From the NCBI RefSeq assembly GCF_901933205.1, contig NC_044576.1, forward strand, positions 10,883,024 to 10,947,023: a DNA stretch of 64,000 nucleotides, read 5' to 3'. Of this stretch, positions 36,847-48,725 are shown in pieces; positions within the stretch are counted from its first letter, which is position 1; each line of letters opens with the position of its first letter. A model generated the notes under the pieces. It had not been told where the DNA came from. It was given only the letters and a program-made list of their open reading frames with translations, and did no database searches. This DNA is from Camarhynchus parvulus (Eukaryota; Chordata; Aves; Passeriformes; Thraupidae). The translations under genes and the position numbers were made by a program.

Positions 36847-38684
36847 GCTACACTTGTAACTAGTTATCAAATTCATCAGAGAAGCCTGGGCTTAAATGTG
36901 TGATTTTCAGCTTTTCCATAGATTTCATGAAGATTAATAACCACACATCTGTACATGTTCAAAACTACAAAAATAGTCAAATATCAGGAAGGATTTGAAG
37001 AAATTTAACTTTTAGAAGTTAAATATATTGGGAATTCTCAAAAAAACCAACATTTTCTAATAGGCATGGAACATCTCAGACAATCAACTGTTTCTTCCTC
37101 TCTCTTTTCAACACACTCTTCCAAAATGTATCCAAATTGTACCATTTCTAACTTATATCAGCTTAACCATTTATGCTGTTGATTAAGTCTGCATGCACAT
37201 CCTTTTATTATGATCTTTTAAAAGTTCCAATGTTGTCAACCATTTAACTAAGCTAAAATTAAATTAAAATACACGGACAAAACAGTCTGCCTCCACAAAT
37301 GTTTTTTGAGGATACTCAAACTATTAACAAAATTGCAAAAATTTTAAACTAATGAGGGCATTAGTCATTAATAGAATAATCTTTCTTTTCTTTCATTAAA
37401 GATGAAATCATTAGACACCTAACTGCCAGACTGAATTTCCTTCTGCTTATTCCTTAAACTGGCTCTCTAGTTACTGCAGAAAGGCTCCACTAATAATACT
37501 GAAAACTGTCAGCCTTATTTTAGATTTCATAATGGAAAGTTCTAACTTTTAGATCCTGAAATGTAAAGATGCACCAAATATAAGATCTTTTCTATGCACA
37601 GGTTCAAAATGTGATTTATAAACACCTGTGTAAAAAGATGGAGCATATGGACAATTATAAATAAAAATATGTTATATATTTTACATGCACCTAGTCTTCA
37701 CTTGGCACCTGGTGTACTAAGAAATGTGAGCATTAATATTTTACCCCATAACACTGAACCATGTGGCACTAGCTGGATGCAGGCTTTCTCCAGATCATGC
37801 ACTGGCCATCACTGCCAGTAGTCATGACTACAGGTAACACAAATGGGTTTCTTGTCACTATAACTACTGTAAGTTCACTATTTATCCTTTACCTGAAGCA
37901 CTGAACAAATTACAGGGAGAGGGCAACAAGCAGTGTCTGAAGGCAGCCAGCAGCCAGTGCAGCATGCCACCCACAACAGTTAATCATCATTCCTCATCAC
38001 ATGTGTAACCCAACCACAACTCCAGCTGTAAAGTACAGCTGGGACCTTTCAGAGGTCCCACACATCAACTGTTCAGTGTTTTCTGAAGAGATCATTTGAA
38101 ATCATAGATTTTGTCAGAGTAATGTCACAGGATCTGTGCCAGGGCCAAGTTCAGCGCCCCTCATTCCTCCTGGCACTGGATTCTGCACAGCCATGCTGGT
38201 TCCCTTTATTCCTTCCCTTGCAGACCCCACATTGTAGAGATGCCAATGTGCAAAAAGCTCACAAGACTTTAAAGACTCTTCCACATGCTCCTTGCTATCC
38301 CCTACTTTTCAACAAAATAGAGAAACAGACATTTCACTGAGTGAAGAATTCCCTGCTAAAGCAATGGTAAAGGGGACATAAAAATGGTTTCTAAATTATA
38401 CCATTAGTACACAAAGAATGACTCAGAATATTCTCTGCTTCTAAGACATCACATTCAGCAATACACCTATTGGAATGGTTTCAAAACCTCTTTGCTTTTG
38501 TCTTATTTTCTCCCAGACAGCACAGGCATGTCAGGCATTTTGCAGTCTGGGACAGCTACAGTTCACTTCAGTGATCCCCTACCAGTGCACCATCACACAG
38601 GTTAATTGCTGTGACAGAGATTTTGGCAACAGCAAGTAGAACTTTCAAAAAGAATTTTCTAGTGAAACAATCTCATTTTACAAC

Positions 38685-39256
38685 TGTCATGGTTTAACCC
38701 CAGCTATCAGCCAAGCCCCACACAGAGATTCACTCATCCCCCCACCAGTGGGATCAGGGAGAGAATTGGAAAGGTAAAAACCAGTGGCTTGATTTTAATA
38801 GAGAAAACAAAATATGCACACACAAGCAAAGCAAAACAAGGAATTAATTCACTGCTCCCCATGGGTAGGGCAGGTATTCAGCCACCTCCAAGAGGGTAGA
38901 GCCCAGTCACATGAAACAGGTGCTTGGGAAGACAAACACCAGCACTTCAAATGTTCCTTCCTTCTCCCTTCTTCCTCTCAGCTTTATCTACAGAGCATGA
39001 TGTCATATGGTCTGGAATGTCACTTTGGGTCACCTGTCCCAGCTGTGTCTCCTCCCAACCTCCCAAGCACTCCCAACTTCCTCACCAGTGTGTCAGTATG
39101 AAAAGCAGAAAGGCCTTGGCTCTGTGCAAGCCCTGCTCAGCAACAACCAAAACATCTTTCTGTTATCATCACTGTGCTCAGCACAAATCCAAAACACAGC
39201 CCCATGCCAGCCACTGGGAAGTAAATTAACTCTAGCCCAGCCAAAACCAGAAGAAA
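38685..39256 (+). mobile_element. Solo LTR of an ERVL-type endogenous retrovirus
   Basis: The element starts TGTCATGGTTTAACCCCAGC, has a CCCCACCAGTGGGATCAGGG block, an AAGCAAAGCAAAACAAGGAA block, CATGATGTCATATGGTCTGG in the middle, and ends near CAGCCAAAACCAG. This layout and length (about 570 bases) match my recollection of an ERVL-like LTR abundant in bird genomes. No gag, pol or env sequence flanks it, so the internal part has been lost, most likely by LTR-LTR recombination. Target-site duplication is not clear: the 5 bases before it are ACAAC, and the 3' border near 39250-39260 is diverged. Open frames of about 100 codons inside it are chance. Confidence 0.85.
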
Positions 39257-39260
39257 AACA

Positions 39261-39800
39261 TAGCTTGAAGTCCTCAAAAGCCCATGAACCCCTAATAATT
39301 ATTTATTCAATAATTTAGCAACCATTTCACAGTTCTATGTCATTTTTCCCTATGTAACAACGTTCTGAATCAATATGCCATTAGAGTGTCAAAAATAGTT
39401 TAAGGATCAATGAGCTATGAAACTCATATTGCTGCAAAATCTTTATTTTTCAGTGAACTGTAAAAGCTGGTCCTTTGCTTCACTTGTTTTATTTCTTTTC
39501 CATCTACCTCAGGCCTCCCTCTGATATGCCAGTCACTCATGGTCCACAACAGACAGGAGTCTCTATGACTGTATAATAGATGAACTTGATAATCATTTGC
39601 TCTTCTCTGCTTGCCAGTTATTATCATTTGCTCTTCTCAGCTTACCCCCATCCTGATTCTTCCTCTGGCTTTTTTGAAAACACCATTAGTTAATACTTGA
39701 AAAATCATCTTGTTTCCAAGCCCAGGCCTTAACAACAGCCTGTATCTCAAAAAGGAGGGAGAAGGGTCTTTAACACCAAGGGCTTCTGTTATTTCAGACG
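39261..39800. other. Non-coding stretch right of the LTR
   Basis: Unique-looking AT-rich sequence. A 24-base segment is duplicated at 39592-39615 and 39623-39646 with two mismatches (ATCATTTGCTCTTCTC core), a local slippage-type duplication. No gene seen. Confidence 0.55.
39592..39646. repeat. Local 24-bp imperfect direct repeat
   Basis: Two copies of ATCATTTGCTCTTCTC plus an eight-base tail differ at two positions and lie 31 bases apart. Likely a recent small duplication. Confidence 0.8.
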
Positions 39801-39804
39801 TTTT

Positions 39805-40060
39805 TACCAAGGCTGACAGAGCTACCTGTTCTTTGCCACAGGCTCTGCCTTTCTAAAGAACATTGTGCACGGCTGCAAGAGATGAATAAGAGTTGTGGAG
39901 GAGAATATTGCCATGGAAATACTTACAAACGCCTTCATTTCTGAGTCACACTACCACAGGGAGTTTCTGGCTTGCTGGGAATGACTCAAGTGTTTACTGC
40001 CCAGCTGCAAATTATATCCCAATTATGGCTGGATTCTGAAAGTATCCCCTTTTCTCATAA
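39805..40060. promoter_or_regulatory. Candidate conserved non-coding element
   Basis: Balanced, non-repetitive sequence with a dense mix of motif-like strings, for example GCACGGCTGCAAGAGATGAA, CCATGGAAATACTTAC, GAGTCACAC, GAATGACTCAAG (AP-1/MAF-like TGACTCA) and ATCCCAATTATGGCTGG. It differs in texture from the AT-rich surroundings. Function is inferred. Confidence 0.3.
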
Positions 40061-43000
40061 TTTTCTCTCAAGCTGAGCTCTACAGCTCCTCCTCATGAAG
40101 CTCCTGTGTTTATTGGTTTTGCTTTTCTGTTCTCTTCTCCAAAGACATCCAATGGATGTCACAGCTCCCAATATAGATTGCTAGACTAAAAGCCTTTGCC
40201 CAAACATCTTTTGATGCTAAAAGGTATCTAAACAAAGATAATTTTTTTCAGCAATGTTCCCTGTTCCTCAGCTCCAGCACAGACATTTATAATCAGACCT
40301 TCATGAGAAACTATCATCTACTTTCAATATATTGTCCAGCTGCAGGGCAGGTCCACTTCCATCATCCCCCCAATGCAAATTCATCCTTTGTTAGGACAGA
40401 AGTTACTAGGTGGTATTTGAGAGTTAGTTGTGTTTCTGTGCAGAAAGATTCTCCAAAACTAATGCACACTTTTTGTATTTCCTCATCATACATGCTGCCA
40501 ATTTCTTGGTCTTTCTGAATGGTTCAGGCTCAGTGGGCACTAAATATTAAATCTTAGTCTCATCATATGGATCTTTGTTTTCAAGTCTGTGAAATCTAGA
40601 ATTTCCAATGGCTGTTCCATGTTCAAAATGTAATATTCATCAAAATATCTTTGAATACTTTAACCCACCTACTAAGTGCTTTGACTAGCAAATGCAACAG
40701 GGGTCAGTATCTTGCTCTTTGCCTTTCCAAATATTTTGTCTTTATCTGCATCGTTTCCTGACTTTTTTTTTAGTAAGGTGCAGATTCTTTTCACTTTGTA
40801 AGAGAGACAATTGGCAAATTACCTCTTATATAATGAAACAAGAATGACAATATAAAGGCAAACCATTTGCAGACAGTCATGTGCTGACATACAAATTTGC
40901 AACTTAACTGTGGCTGTCAAGAGATAATCAGAACTACATGATGAGTTGCCAAGCAGAGCCTACTCAGTCTGTCCCTTGGTCAAGCTCTAGTAAGTTACAT
41001 AACTTACTGTAAGTTCTCTAAGCAACAAAAAAGTGTCAAATCAAAGTACAGCCATCACCTTCCCAAGATTATTGTGGAAATCCTGCATCTCAATTTATCC
41101 CTGCACTCTTCACTTCAACTTAGATTCCCTGGATTCTATCAAAGCAATTGTAATTGGAAGCACAAGTTGTCATTAGGAAAGGCAGAACTGCATGTTATTG
41201 ATCCAGCCATGCCTCTGTCCTCTCCCTCCACTGCCAACCTGTCCCCTTCCCTCAGGATGCTCTTGGTGATAAAATACTTGTTCACTTAATTACTTTCATT
41301 AATGATGAACCTCAAGTTTCAAAACATGCAACAAAGACAAGACACACTAATTAGGTATTGAATGGTCTTTATCAGATTAAGTTCAGTTAATCCATGATTG
41401 TTCCCATTTAATTCTTTCATGGAGCGCATCTTTTCTTCTTAGAATTACCATCCACTGAAAACAGTAATCTTTAGGCCCAGTATAGGCAGCTATTTTATTA
41501 TGACATCCCTGGGAGATGTGTAGAAGATATAAAACTGAAATGTTTTCAAGCCAATTCAGAAGGGCAACAAGAAATCTCAAGAAATCTGAATCTCCCTCTG
41601 ATAAAAGGGAAAAATCAAAAGCATATGGAAATTTTTTTTCATTTAGTGATGTATTATCTGTCTTATAAAATTATTTAGCACCCACTGATTTATTTTCTAA
41701 CCTCTGTAGCACCACATAAGCCTTAACTATACTGCACAGCTGTGAAATCCTGATGTGCAGATTTCACTGCTATGAAGCTGCTGTCTCCCTTCTTTCCCTT
41801 CCTTGTGCAGAGTTGCAAAGTTATCTGTGGAGAGCAGCAATTCAGACTGCTACACATCTCCTCCTCATAGCACTTTAAATACAGCCAAAATGCTGATACT
41901 GTCAGAGCAAAGGTACTCAGGTTCAGAAAAACAAATCATTCTAAATAGCAGCATAGCCTTGTAAGAATGCATGAAATGTCTTCCATGAGGAGTAAAAACA
42001 TTCCCACTTAGTCCCTGTGTTCAGAAATATGTTTCCTCTAATAGTTACCTGCTCATGGAATTCCCACTGCTTCACAGGTAATGCTTTCCCTTGAAGGGTA
42101 ATTCACTGCAGAACTGCTCCCAGTAGAAAGCACAGGCCAGGCCAGGCCAGCTTATCCATTTTTCAAACCTGTATTGTCCTCCAGATGCATCCTTTAAGCC
42201 TTGCACAGTTCAGAAAACCTTGTGTCCTAAAGCTTAAAATGCATACCCCTAAAAATGATGGTGAAATCAGTACTCTGGCAAGCCTAGAGCTCTCCCATTT
42301 AAACACTTGGAATTTAAATAAAATTGTGATGATAATGAGGTCAGAAGCACCACAGAGTACTCAGTGGAAAGCTGGACTGAGGTCTCTAGATCAGATCTAA
42401 GCAGTGTGTGGAGGAGCCTCCTGAACCATCTGGCTATTCCTTGAAGGAGTAGCCAGTACTCAGTAAGGATGTGGTTTTGTTCCTACATCTGCTTGGTGCT
42501 CTTCTTTATTTGAGTTTTTTGTCTAATAGCAGCAGAGGAGTTAGGACCTGACTATGAGGAAGGAATTAGATTAATGGTTCTTCACCACACAGAGATTTAT
42601 GAATTAGTTGCAAGTCTGTCACCTGTTTTACCACTATTTCCCATCAAACACACAGCATCAGCCCTTACAAAACATCAGTTTTAAAAGACTCTACACAAGT
42701 GATATACAATTAATAATCTTGTGTTTATCTTAAGGAATTGGAGTGGTTCATAATGCTACATAAATATATTATGTGTGATCAAAATCTTAAAAGGAAAAAT
42801 GTAATCCCCCTTTAAAGCCAACAGATCTATGTTTCTGATGTAATAGTCTCTACAGGAGTAGGAAACAAGACACTTCATATAAGTATAGAGTCCTAAATTA
42901 CAATGGAAAGAGTTAATGAGGAAAAAATTTGTCATGTCTGACTACAAAAGACTTTTCACAATTAAAGATGAAAACACAATGAAGGTATCAATGAGGAAGA

Positions 43001-45275
43001 CTCCAAAGTTCCTGGAATGACAGCAGTGTTTAAAAATCACCATTACCTTTTCTCTCTGGTAAAAGAGCAGCCCAAGTAGCTGAGATCTCTGACAGGAAGA
43101 AGTTAACCCCAGTCACAACACTTGTGACCAGCAGTGCTCTCTGTGAGTGCTCTCAGTTCAGCTAACACCACCCAGAGGACACAAACCACTAGTAAAAATA
43201 AATTTAGTTTCATTTGAATTTCTTAGTTTTCCTTGGATTAACGACAAATACATGACCAACTACCAGCATCAGCTCACTTCAGACCTTTGCATGTCTGCAC
43301 TTTATCCCACCGAATTACATAGATGGAAAGCTCCCCAATGTAATAGAAGCAAAAAGACTTCCCTAGAGAAAAAAAAAAGGTTAATCAGTTGAAAATGCAG
43401 CATGGTTCCTATCACAGACTCATTTAAATGTGGTATGTGCAGTGCAGTGAAATGAGGCAGACAGAACTTCAATTCCTTACACTGTAATTTTCTTGTTATT
43501 AAATGTTTTAGCTGTTCTATCATGGAAATAGTTCTCTTTTCAGGGGTTGCCCTACTTAAGGCATAATGTGCATATGTGGCTCTCTTGAAAACCAATACCA
43601 CTTCCTTTACCTAAATTTGTTGCTATAAACCAACACATCAAGCAGTGGCTGAAATTTTTTATGAGTTAGAGTCTTTTGGGGTTTATTTGTACAATATCCT
43701 TTCACCTATCCTGTTTTATAGTCATATTGACAATAATTAATGCACCTTTTTGGCCTGACAGTAGTTATTCATTAGCATTCATAAAATGCAGCAAAAAAAT
43801 CATCTCTTATCCACAAACATTTTAGAAAGCTTACTGGATATTCTAATGGAAACAAAAAGATAAGGTTTGTCAGTAAGTAACAGACATGTTAGAGGGTATG
43901 CCTTAAAAAGGCTGCCTACAACAGTCTGAATAAAGCTCCAGAGAGTTAAAAAACCAAACAAAACCAGCTCCATACAAAAAACCATCCCTCTAAGAATTTG
44001 CTCATAATAAATATAGCCAGCAAATCAAAAACTGAAAAAAGGATACAAATTAATTTTGTGTCTCACGACCAAAGCTGCAGGGAACAGTTTACCAGAAATT
44101 CAAAGTCTGGTGAATAAGCCCCTAAAGGCTCACTTGGAAAAGCTTGAAAACTGACTGGCATTTTCCCATCAGGCAAGGGATGAAAAGCAAACCTGAGAGC
44201 TGCCAATATTTATCTCTCTGCATTTGGAGACTGTGTGTTTTATCTGTGGAGGAAACCAGCTGGGGAGGGGAGAGGCAGAAAGGCTTTATGAAACCAGAAC
44301 AAACACTTTACAGTTCCATGTTTTTTTCCCTCACAGAGATTTCCCTGCTGACATTAATTAAAATTTCTTTAAGGTTATGCACTTGGAGAGTTTGGGAATT
44401 TTTTTTTCTGAAATAGCTTATTAACCACATGACAGGTTTTGCTCTGCACAGTGCATTAAATGCTACAGGACCAGCACCAGCTCCATCACCTTCAGAGCTT
44501 GGTCCTGCAAAGGAAAGGCTCTAACACACCAGCTGCAGCACATCCTGCTGGAATCAGTTAAAACAGAACTAGCACAGATATTTTCTGTGTTTCTTTGCCC
44601 CCACAGAGCAGCATCACAGGAATAGTACTTGCATAAATAACCATGTATCTCCCATTCACACCGAGTCAGTCCTGCAGGCTGCTCTCCACTGCCCCTCCAC
44701 ACTGACCCTGCACCATCCAGGCCTCCTTTTCCAGATTCTGCACACGAAATATTTCTGTTTATACAACAGAATTGATACTGATTTAAAAGATGTGTACTCT
44801 CACCATAGATGGCAAAGTTTGCTATCTGCCTACTTGCTGGGATTTCTGGTTAGAAAAGTTGGATGGCTTTGGGCGTGTGCTAATAACCAGCAGTTTAGAT
44901 TGGTAGCTGGAGCATTTTGAACAGATCATGAGCCCAGGGACTTTTGGAATAAATATTAAAGAAAAAAACAACAACAAAAACCCCAAGAAACCAATGTGAT
45001 GTTTCCCCAAGTTTGCCAAGACTGCAGAACTTGGCAGCAAATCTTGTGAGAAAACATTAATATTGCCACTGTATATATAATTTTTGCTTAGTAAAAAGAC
45101 ATCCATGAAATAAAGCCTTGTTCTGCTACAACTTGCTTAAAAAGTGTCACCATCACACACCACCACCACATGTAATACAATAATTAAGGTTCTCTGTATT
45201 ACTGTCTAAAATATGCTTTAATCAAACCAACACAGGTGACAGACGAGTGTTACTCTGTCCTAATTTACAACATGT
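40061..45275. other. Non-coding stretch, no gene supported
   Basis: AT-rich intronic or intergenic sequence. It contains a 20-base inverted repeat at 40989-41008 (9-bp arms AGTAAGTTA/TAACTTACT with a 2-base spacer) and a short GGCCA run near 42135-42151. The 44460-44700 patch is richer in GC but has no recognisable product on either strand. Confidence 0.5.
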
Positions 45276-45279
45276 CAAC

Positions 45280-45490
45280 TGAAAAGACAATTTTCTGCTT
45301 ATTGTTAATTGTGTCTGAACAGAGCTCACCAGAAGCTGTCTCAAGACAGAGGCCTTGTTTGAAGGCAGATGTTTCCATTGCTAATTAATTTAATATCAAC
45401 ACACACACCTTGGCAGGGGCGTGACTGAACCCTCCAGCAGCTGGCTGCCGAAAGGCATGATGAGGTTTTGACAGATCAAATCATAACCCG
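45280..45490. promoter_or_regulatory. Candidate conserved non-coding element
   Basis: Non-repetitive block with TTGTTAATTGTGTC, CATTGCTAATTAATTTAAT, GGCAGGGGCGTGAC and CAGCAGCTGGCTGCCG, combining homeodomain cores, a GC-box-like site and a CAGCTG E-box. The two CpGs here stand out in a CpG-poor region. Function is inferred from texture. Confidence 0.3.
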
Positions 45491-45896
45491 TTGTAGCTCC
45501 AGTTAAATCTCAATTTCCCAGATATTTTGCTAAGCAGAGCTCCATTTTTCTTGATGTTTTTATAAATAATTTCTAGATTTCTCAAATAAAGGGTATCAGC
45601 TATAAACTCTGTAATTTTAATTGCATTTAATCTGCAACTTTTCAGATATGCAAAAAGTATCACTGAAAGACAATACTTTAAAGTCCTAACTGAGAGTACA
45701 ACCCCAAGATTTAGTAGGAAGATTTTTAGGCTGAATAATGGGTAAGAGAAATTTGGAGTTGAGAGAGGAAAAGGAAAAAAACAGCCACAATTTTCTTGAC
45801 TTCTAGTGTTGTGTCAATGACCTGTGAATTAACTGCATAGCTTTACCTTTGGGATTTTTTATTTCAGCTAAGGAGCTAACAAAACAAGAAAACAAA

Positions 45897-45897
<1 letters not shown>

Positions 45898-45928
<31 letters not shown>
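45898..45928. repeat. Poly(A) tract, 31 A
   Basis: Uninterrupted run of 31 A, preceded by AACAAACAA-type A-rich sequence and followed by TAAAAAAC. It is the longest homopolymer in the window. No retrocopy, target-site duplication or LINE body is recognisable to its left, so it is most simply a grown mononucleotide repeat. Exact length in an assembly is often unreliable. Confidence 0.9.
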
Positions 45929-45930
<2 letters not shown>

Positions 45931-45939
45931 AAAAACTAT

Positions 45940-46640
45940 TGTTACCTATGACAGTTACCAAATTATGTCACATTCTATCTAAGTGGAAACCATCTTAGCC
46001 TGTAGAGATCAATTTTGGCTTTGAAAAATTTCACCACGAACTTTCTACATTACTTCACCCTTCAGAATCTAGTCACATTGACATGTCATGGAATTAATTT
46101 CAGGATATTAACCTCTTCAGTGGGGAAAAAATTGTTAAAAGAGGGAAATTAATATCTTTTTTGATGGCATACATGCAACTTCAGCAGCAACAACTTGCTT
46201 CTATCTGCCAACACAGAGTGCAGAACTTAGCTGAAGTAATAAGCAAAAGCCCACTAAGCTTCTCATTGAGTTGAGTTCACTATTTTAATCACAACACAAA
46301 TGGGCTAAAAGCTGAAAATATTGGGAATACAAGTATTTTGTGATATCTGAATATACTGTAAGGAAGTCTGGGTTTACTTGTTTGTAGGCATTTAGTGGAG
46401 AAACTGCTTCAGAATTTGATGCAGACTGAATCCATTCCAGAGAGAAGTCAACGAGTATACATTTATAAAAAGAATAGAAGAAAAGATCAAAACAAACGAA
46501 TTTTTAAAAGGGGACTAGAAGAAATTCTAATATTTCGGCTTGTACAGATGAATACTGAGAAGATTAAATAAATCTATATTTTTTAAGCCCTAAATTCAGA
46601 AATGTTCTCAAAGCACTTGTCTTTGACCAGCTGTTCTCCA
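45940..46640. other. Non-coding stretch, nothing recognised
   Basis: AT-rich sequence without repeats or exons that I can support. Confidence 0.5.
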
Positions 46641-46644
46641 TGTT

Positions 46645-46995
46645 TCACAATAGCATGGTTTACAATTCACATTGAAAGGGCATTTAATTATGACAAGTGT
46701 TCTGTGGGTTTGCTACACAGTTGTCAGTGAAAAGGGCTGTTGAGTAAATTAAGCAATCTCCTGGTTGTAATCAATCATGAACATGGGTTACACAAACTGT
46801 CAGTCACAGAAAGCATTTACTGAGACCCCCACATGATTGAAGTTGATTAGACACAAATGTTTTCAGTGCATTCAATGGAAGTTTTGAACACCCAGCAACT
46901 CAAAGGGTCAAGCCTCAGCTTTATGCGGAACTGGCTTTTCCATGCACATCACACCAGCAGAAGAGCTGCACTGCAATTAGTGCAATCACTACAGA
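46645..46995. promoter_or_regulatory. Candidate conserved non-coding element (longest of the set)
   Basis: About 350 bases of balanced, non-repetitive sequence with many motif-like words: CATTTAATTATGACAAGTG, GTAATCAATCATGAAC, CATGATTGAAGTTGATTAGA, AAAGGGTCAAG (nuclear-receptor half-site type) and GCACTGCAATTAGTGCAATC (homeodomain core in a near-palindromic setting). TGAT/ATCA cores typical of PBX/MEIS/HOX sites recur. I read it as a strong candidate enhancer, but only by inspection. Confidence 0.4.
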
Positions 46996-47084
46996 CAAAA
47001 GGACATAACTAAGATTAAGCGACACACTGGTTTTGTATAAATTTTTTTGTCAGTAATCTGCACCTGTTTGTTTTATTCTTATTT

Positions 47085-47340
47085 CTTAAGAAGAGCTCTC
47101 AGTGGGAGTGGAAGAAAATATCTCTGTAGTGAAGGCCACAATCAAACCTGCCTCCATATTCAAGACCCTTAGATAAGCTTATCTTCAGTACAGTCTGAAG
47201 GAAATGATAACAAGGACCTTGCTCCTCTCTGTTCGCGTTCCTACTGTATCACTACTTGTTTTGTGGAAATTAGCTCCCGATTAGATGGCTGGAGAAACAA
47301 TACCTAGCTATGGGATGTGATTTGCATTCACATCATCAGG
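47085..47340. promoter_or_regulatory. Candidate regulatory element with GATA palindrome
   Basis: Contains AGATAAGCTTATCT at 47171-47184, a perfect 14-bp palindrome of two inverted AGATAA GATA-factor sites. GAAATGATAACAAGGACC, TTCGCGTTCC (the only CGCG nearby) and GATTAGATGGCTGGAG follow. Non-repetitive with balanced composition. Enhancer function is inferred. Confidence 0.35.
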
Positions 47341-48585
47341 ATTTAACTTTTCTTCCAGGTTTTTACAGGTAAAAAACTCAGCAGTATGATAGTCCAATAA
47401 AATTCAAGAAACCAACCGAATCAACTGTTAATAAAAATTTCCCTTTTTTTCCTGCAAAGCCTTTCCCTATTCCCTCCTGGAGCGAGTAGATTACACTGGC
47501 ATTTCTGGGGTATTTTTTCAAATGAGATCATCATTCTTACAACTTAGCTAGGCCTGATTTTTTAAAAAGTTAATTGCAGTGTAAGACTCCACAGAACTGA
47601 CCTGTGATGGTAACAGCATGGTTTTGAAGCATGAAGTCACATCCTCGGTCTCTAACACATTTGACAAACTAACACGTGCTTGCAAGACTTCTTCATCTAA
47701 CCATAGGATTGGTGTCTCAGGGAAGATATATCTGGTACTGTGTAAATTAAATTAAGAGGTGCATAAATACCTCTTCTTTAAGTGTTGCTTTTGCCAAAGG
47801 GTTTCTTTATTTATCCTTATTTTTTTAAACAACTGCTAGCAGTGGCGGTAGAGGAAAACCTCAGCATACTTGTTTCAAGAAATAGAGCTTTCAAACCTGC
47901 TGGTTTCTCAAACTGCAAAAGTTTATTGGAAGAGAAAGAGCATCCTGACATAAATAAAATAGGAAACACTAATCCAATAATTCTCTGCTTTGAAATACTC
48001 AACCAAAAGAAAACCTCAAACCCAACCCTCACACAAAGACCTCAAATCTATAATGGTAACCACAGCCCAGCACTGCTGTCACTGGTTTGGAGGTTTATGT
48101 CGTGCTCCTCTCTAGCAACAAAAAGTTAAGTTTTGTTAATGCAGGAAAAATAACACTATCATTGATCAAACAGAGATCTGTTTCCTACTGACCTGTGAAA
48201 CTGATATTCTCACTAATTTTATTTTCAGTCTTAACCCCACACTTGCCTGAACCCTTGATAGCTGTTCTGTTCCCTCCTCTTGCCCTTATCCAGACACCTT
48301 TCTGCACAGCATATACAAAAAAAAAAAAAAAACCCAAAACCAAAAACTTGAGTGAGGTAGTGTTAGTTATTCATCAATATTTCATACCCGTGGGTAATTA
48401 ATTTCATGACTCTCTATAGTGACAGCAAATTGCACTACTGCTTTGTATTAAATGTCAGTTTTGGAAATGATTTTATTTACAGGTTACTGTAAAATGAGTT
48501 TGTTGTTCCTTATATTCCTGCACCACATTTGAAAGTTAATTATAAGATGAAACTAAAGCTAGTGAAACAATAATTCAGTACTGTT
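47341..48585. other. Non-coding stretch with a 16-A tract
   Basis: AT-rich, no supported exon. A run of 16 A lies at 48317-48332. The 115-codon frame at 47782-48129 lacks any recognisable feature and is opposed by a frame on the other strand. Confidence 0.5.
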
Positions 48586-48587
48586 GA

Positions 48588-48725
48588 ACAAGCACAGGCC
48601 ATTTGAGAAAAGGCATTTTCCGACAAGCTATGATCCATTAACATAATCGGAACCACAAAGCCAAGGCAGCATTTGTCACCACAGATAAATCATTTGGGAG
48701 ATAATTCAAGTATGATGAAGACAAA
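48588..48725. promoter_or_regulatory. Candidate conserved non-coding element
   Basis: Motif-like, non-repetitive words AGCACAGGCCATTTGAG, TTTTCCGACAAGC, CATTAACATAATCGGAAC, CAAAGCCAAGGCAGC and AGATAAATCATTTGGGAG in about 140 bases; two of the few CpGs in this region fall here. Texture-based call. Confidence 0.3.

Larger units (their letters stand above)
28831..38684. other. Long AT-rich non-coding stretch, no gene supported
   Basis: About 9.9 kb without a recognised repeat family or exon. The longest frames (136 codons at 33167-33577; about 80 codons elsewhere) have no domain and low-complexity AT-driven composition. It includes a candidate conserved element (29340-29560) and a SOX-type palindrome (36829-36846), listed separately. 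Confidence 0.5.

Noticed and set aside
38814..39318. Overlapping plus-strand ORFs of 95-103 codons
   Set aside because: They lie wholly or largely within the solo LTR, which does not encode protein.
45860..45935. Poly(A) tail of a processed retrocopy
   Set aside because: The sequence to the left has no coding similarity that I can see and no target-site duplication, so a grown mononucleotide repeat is simpler.
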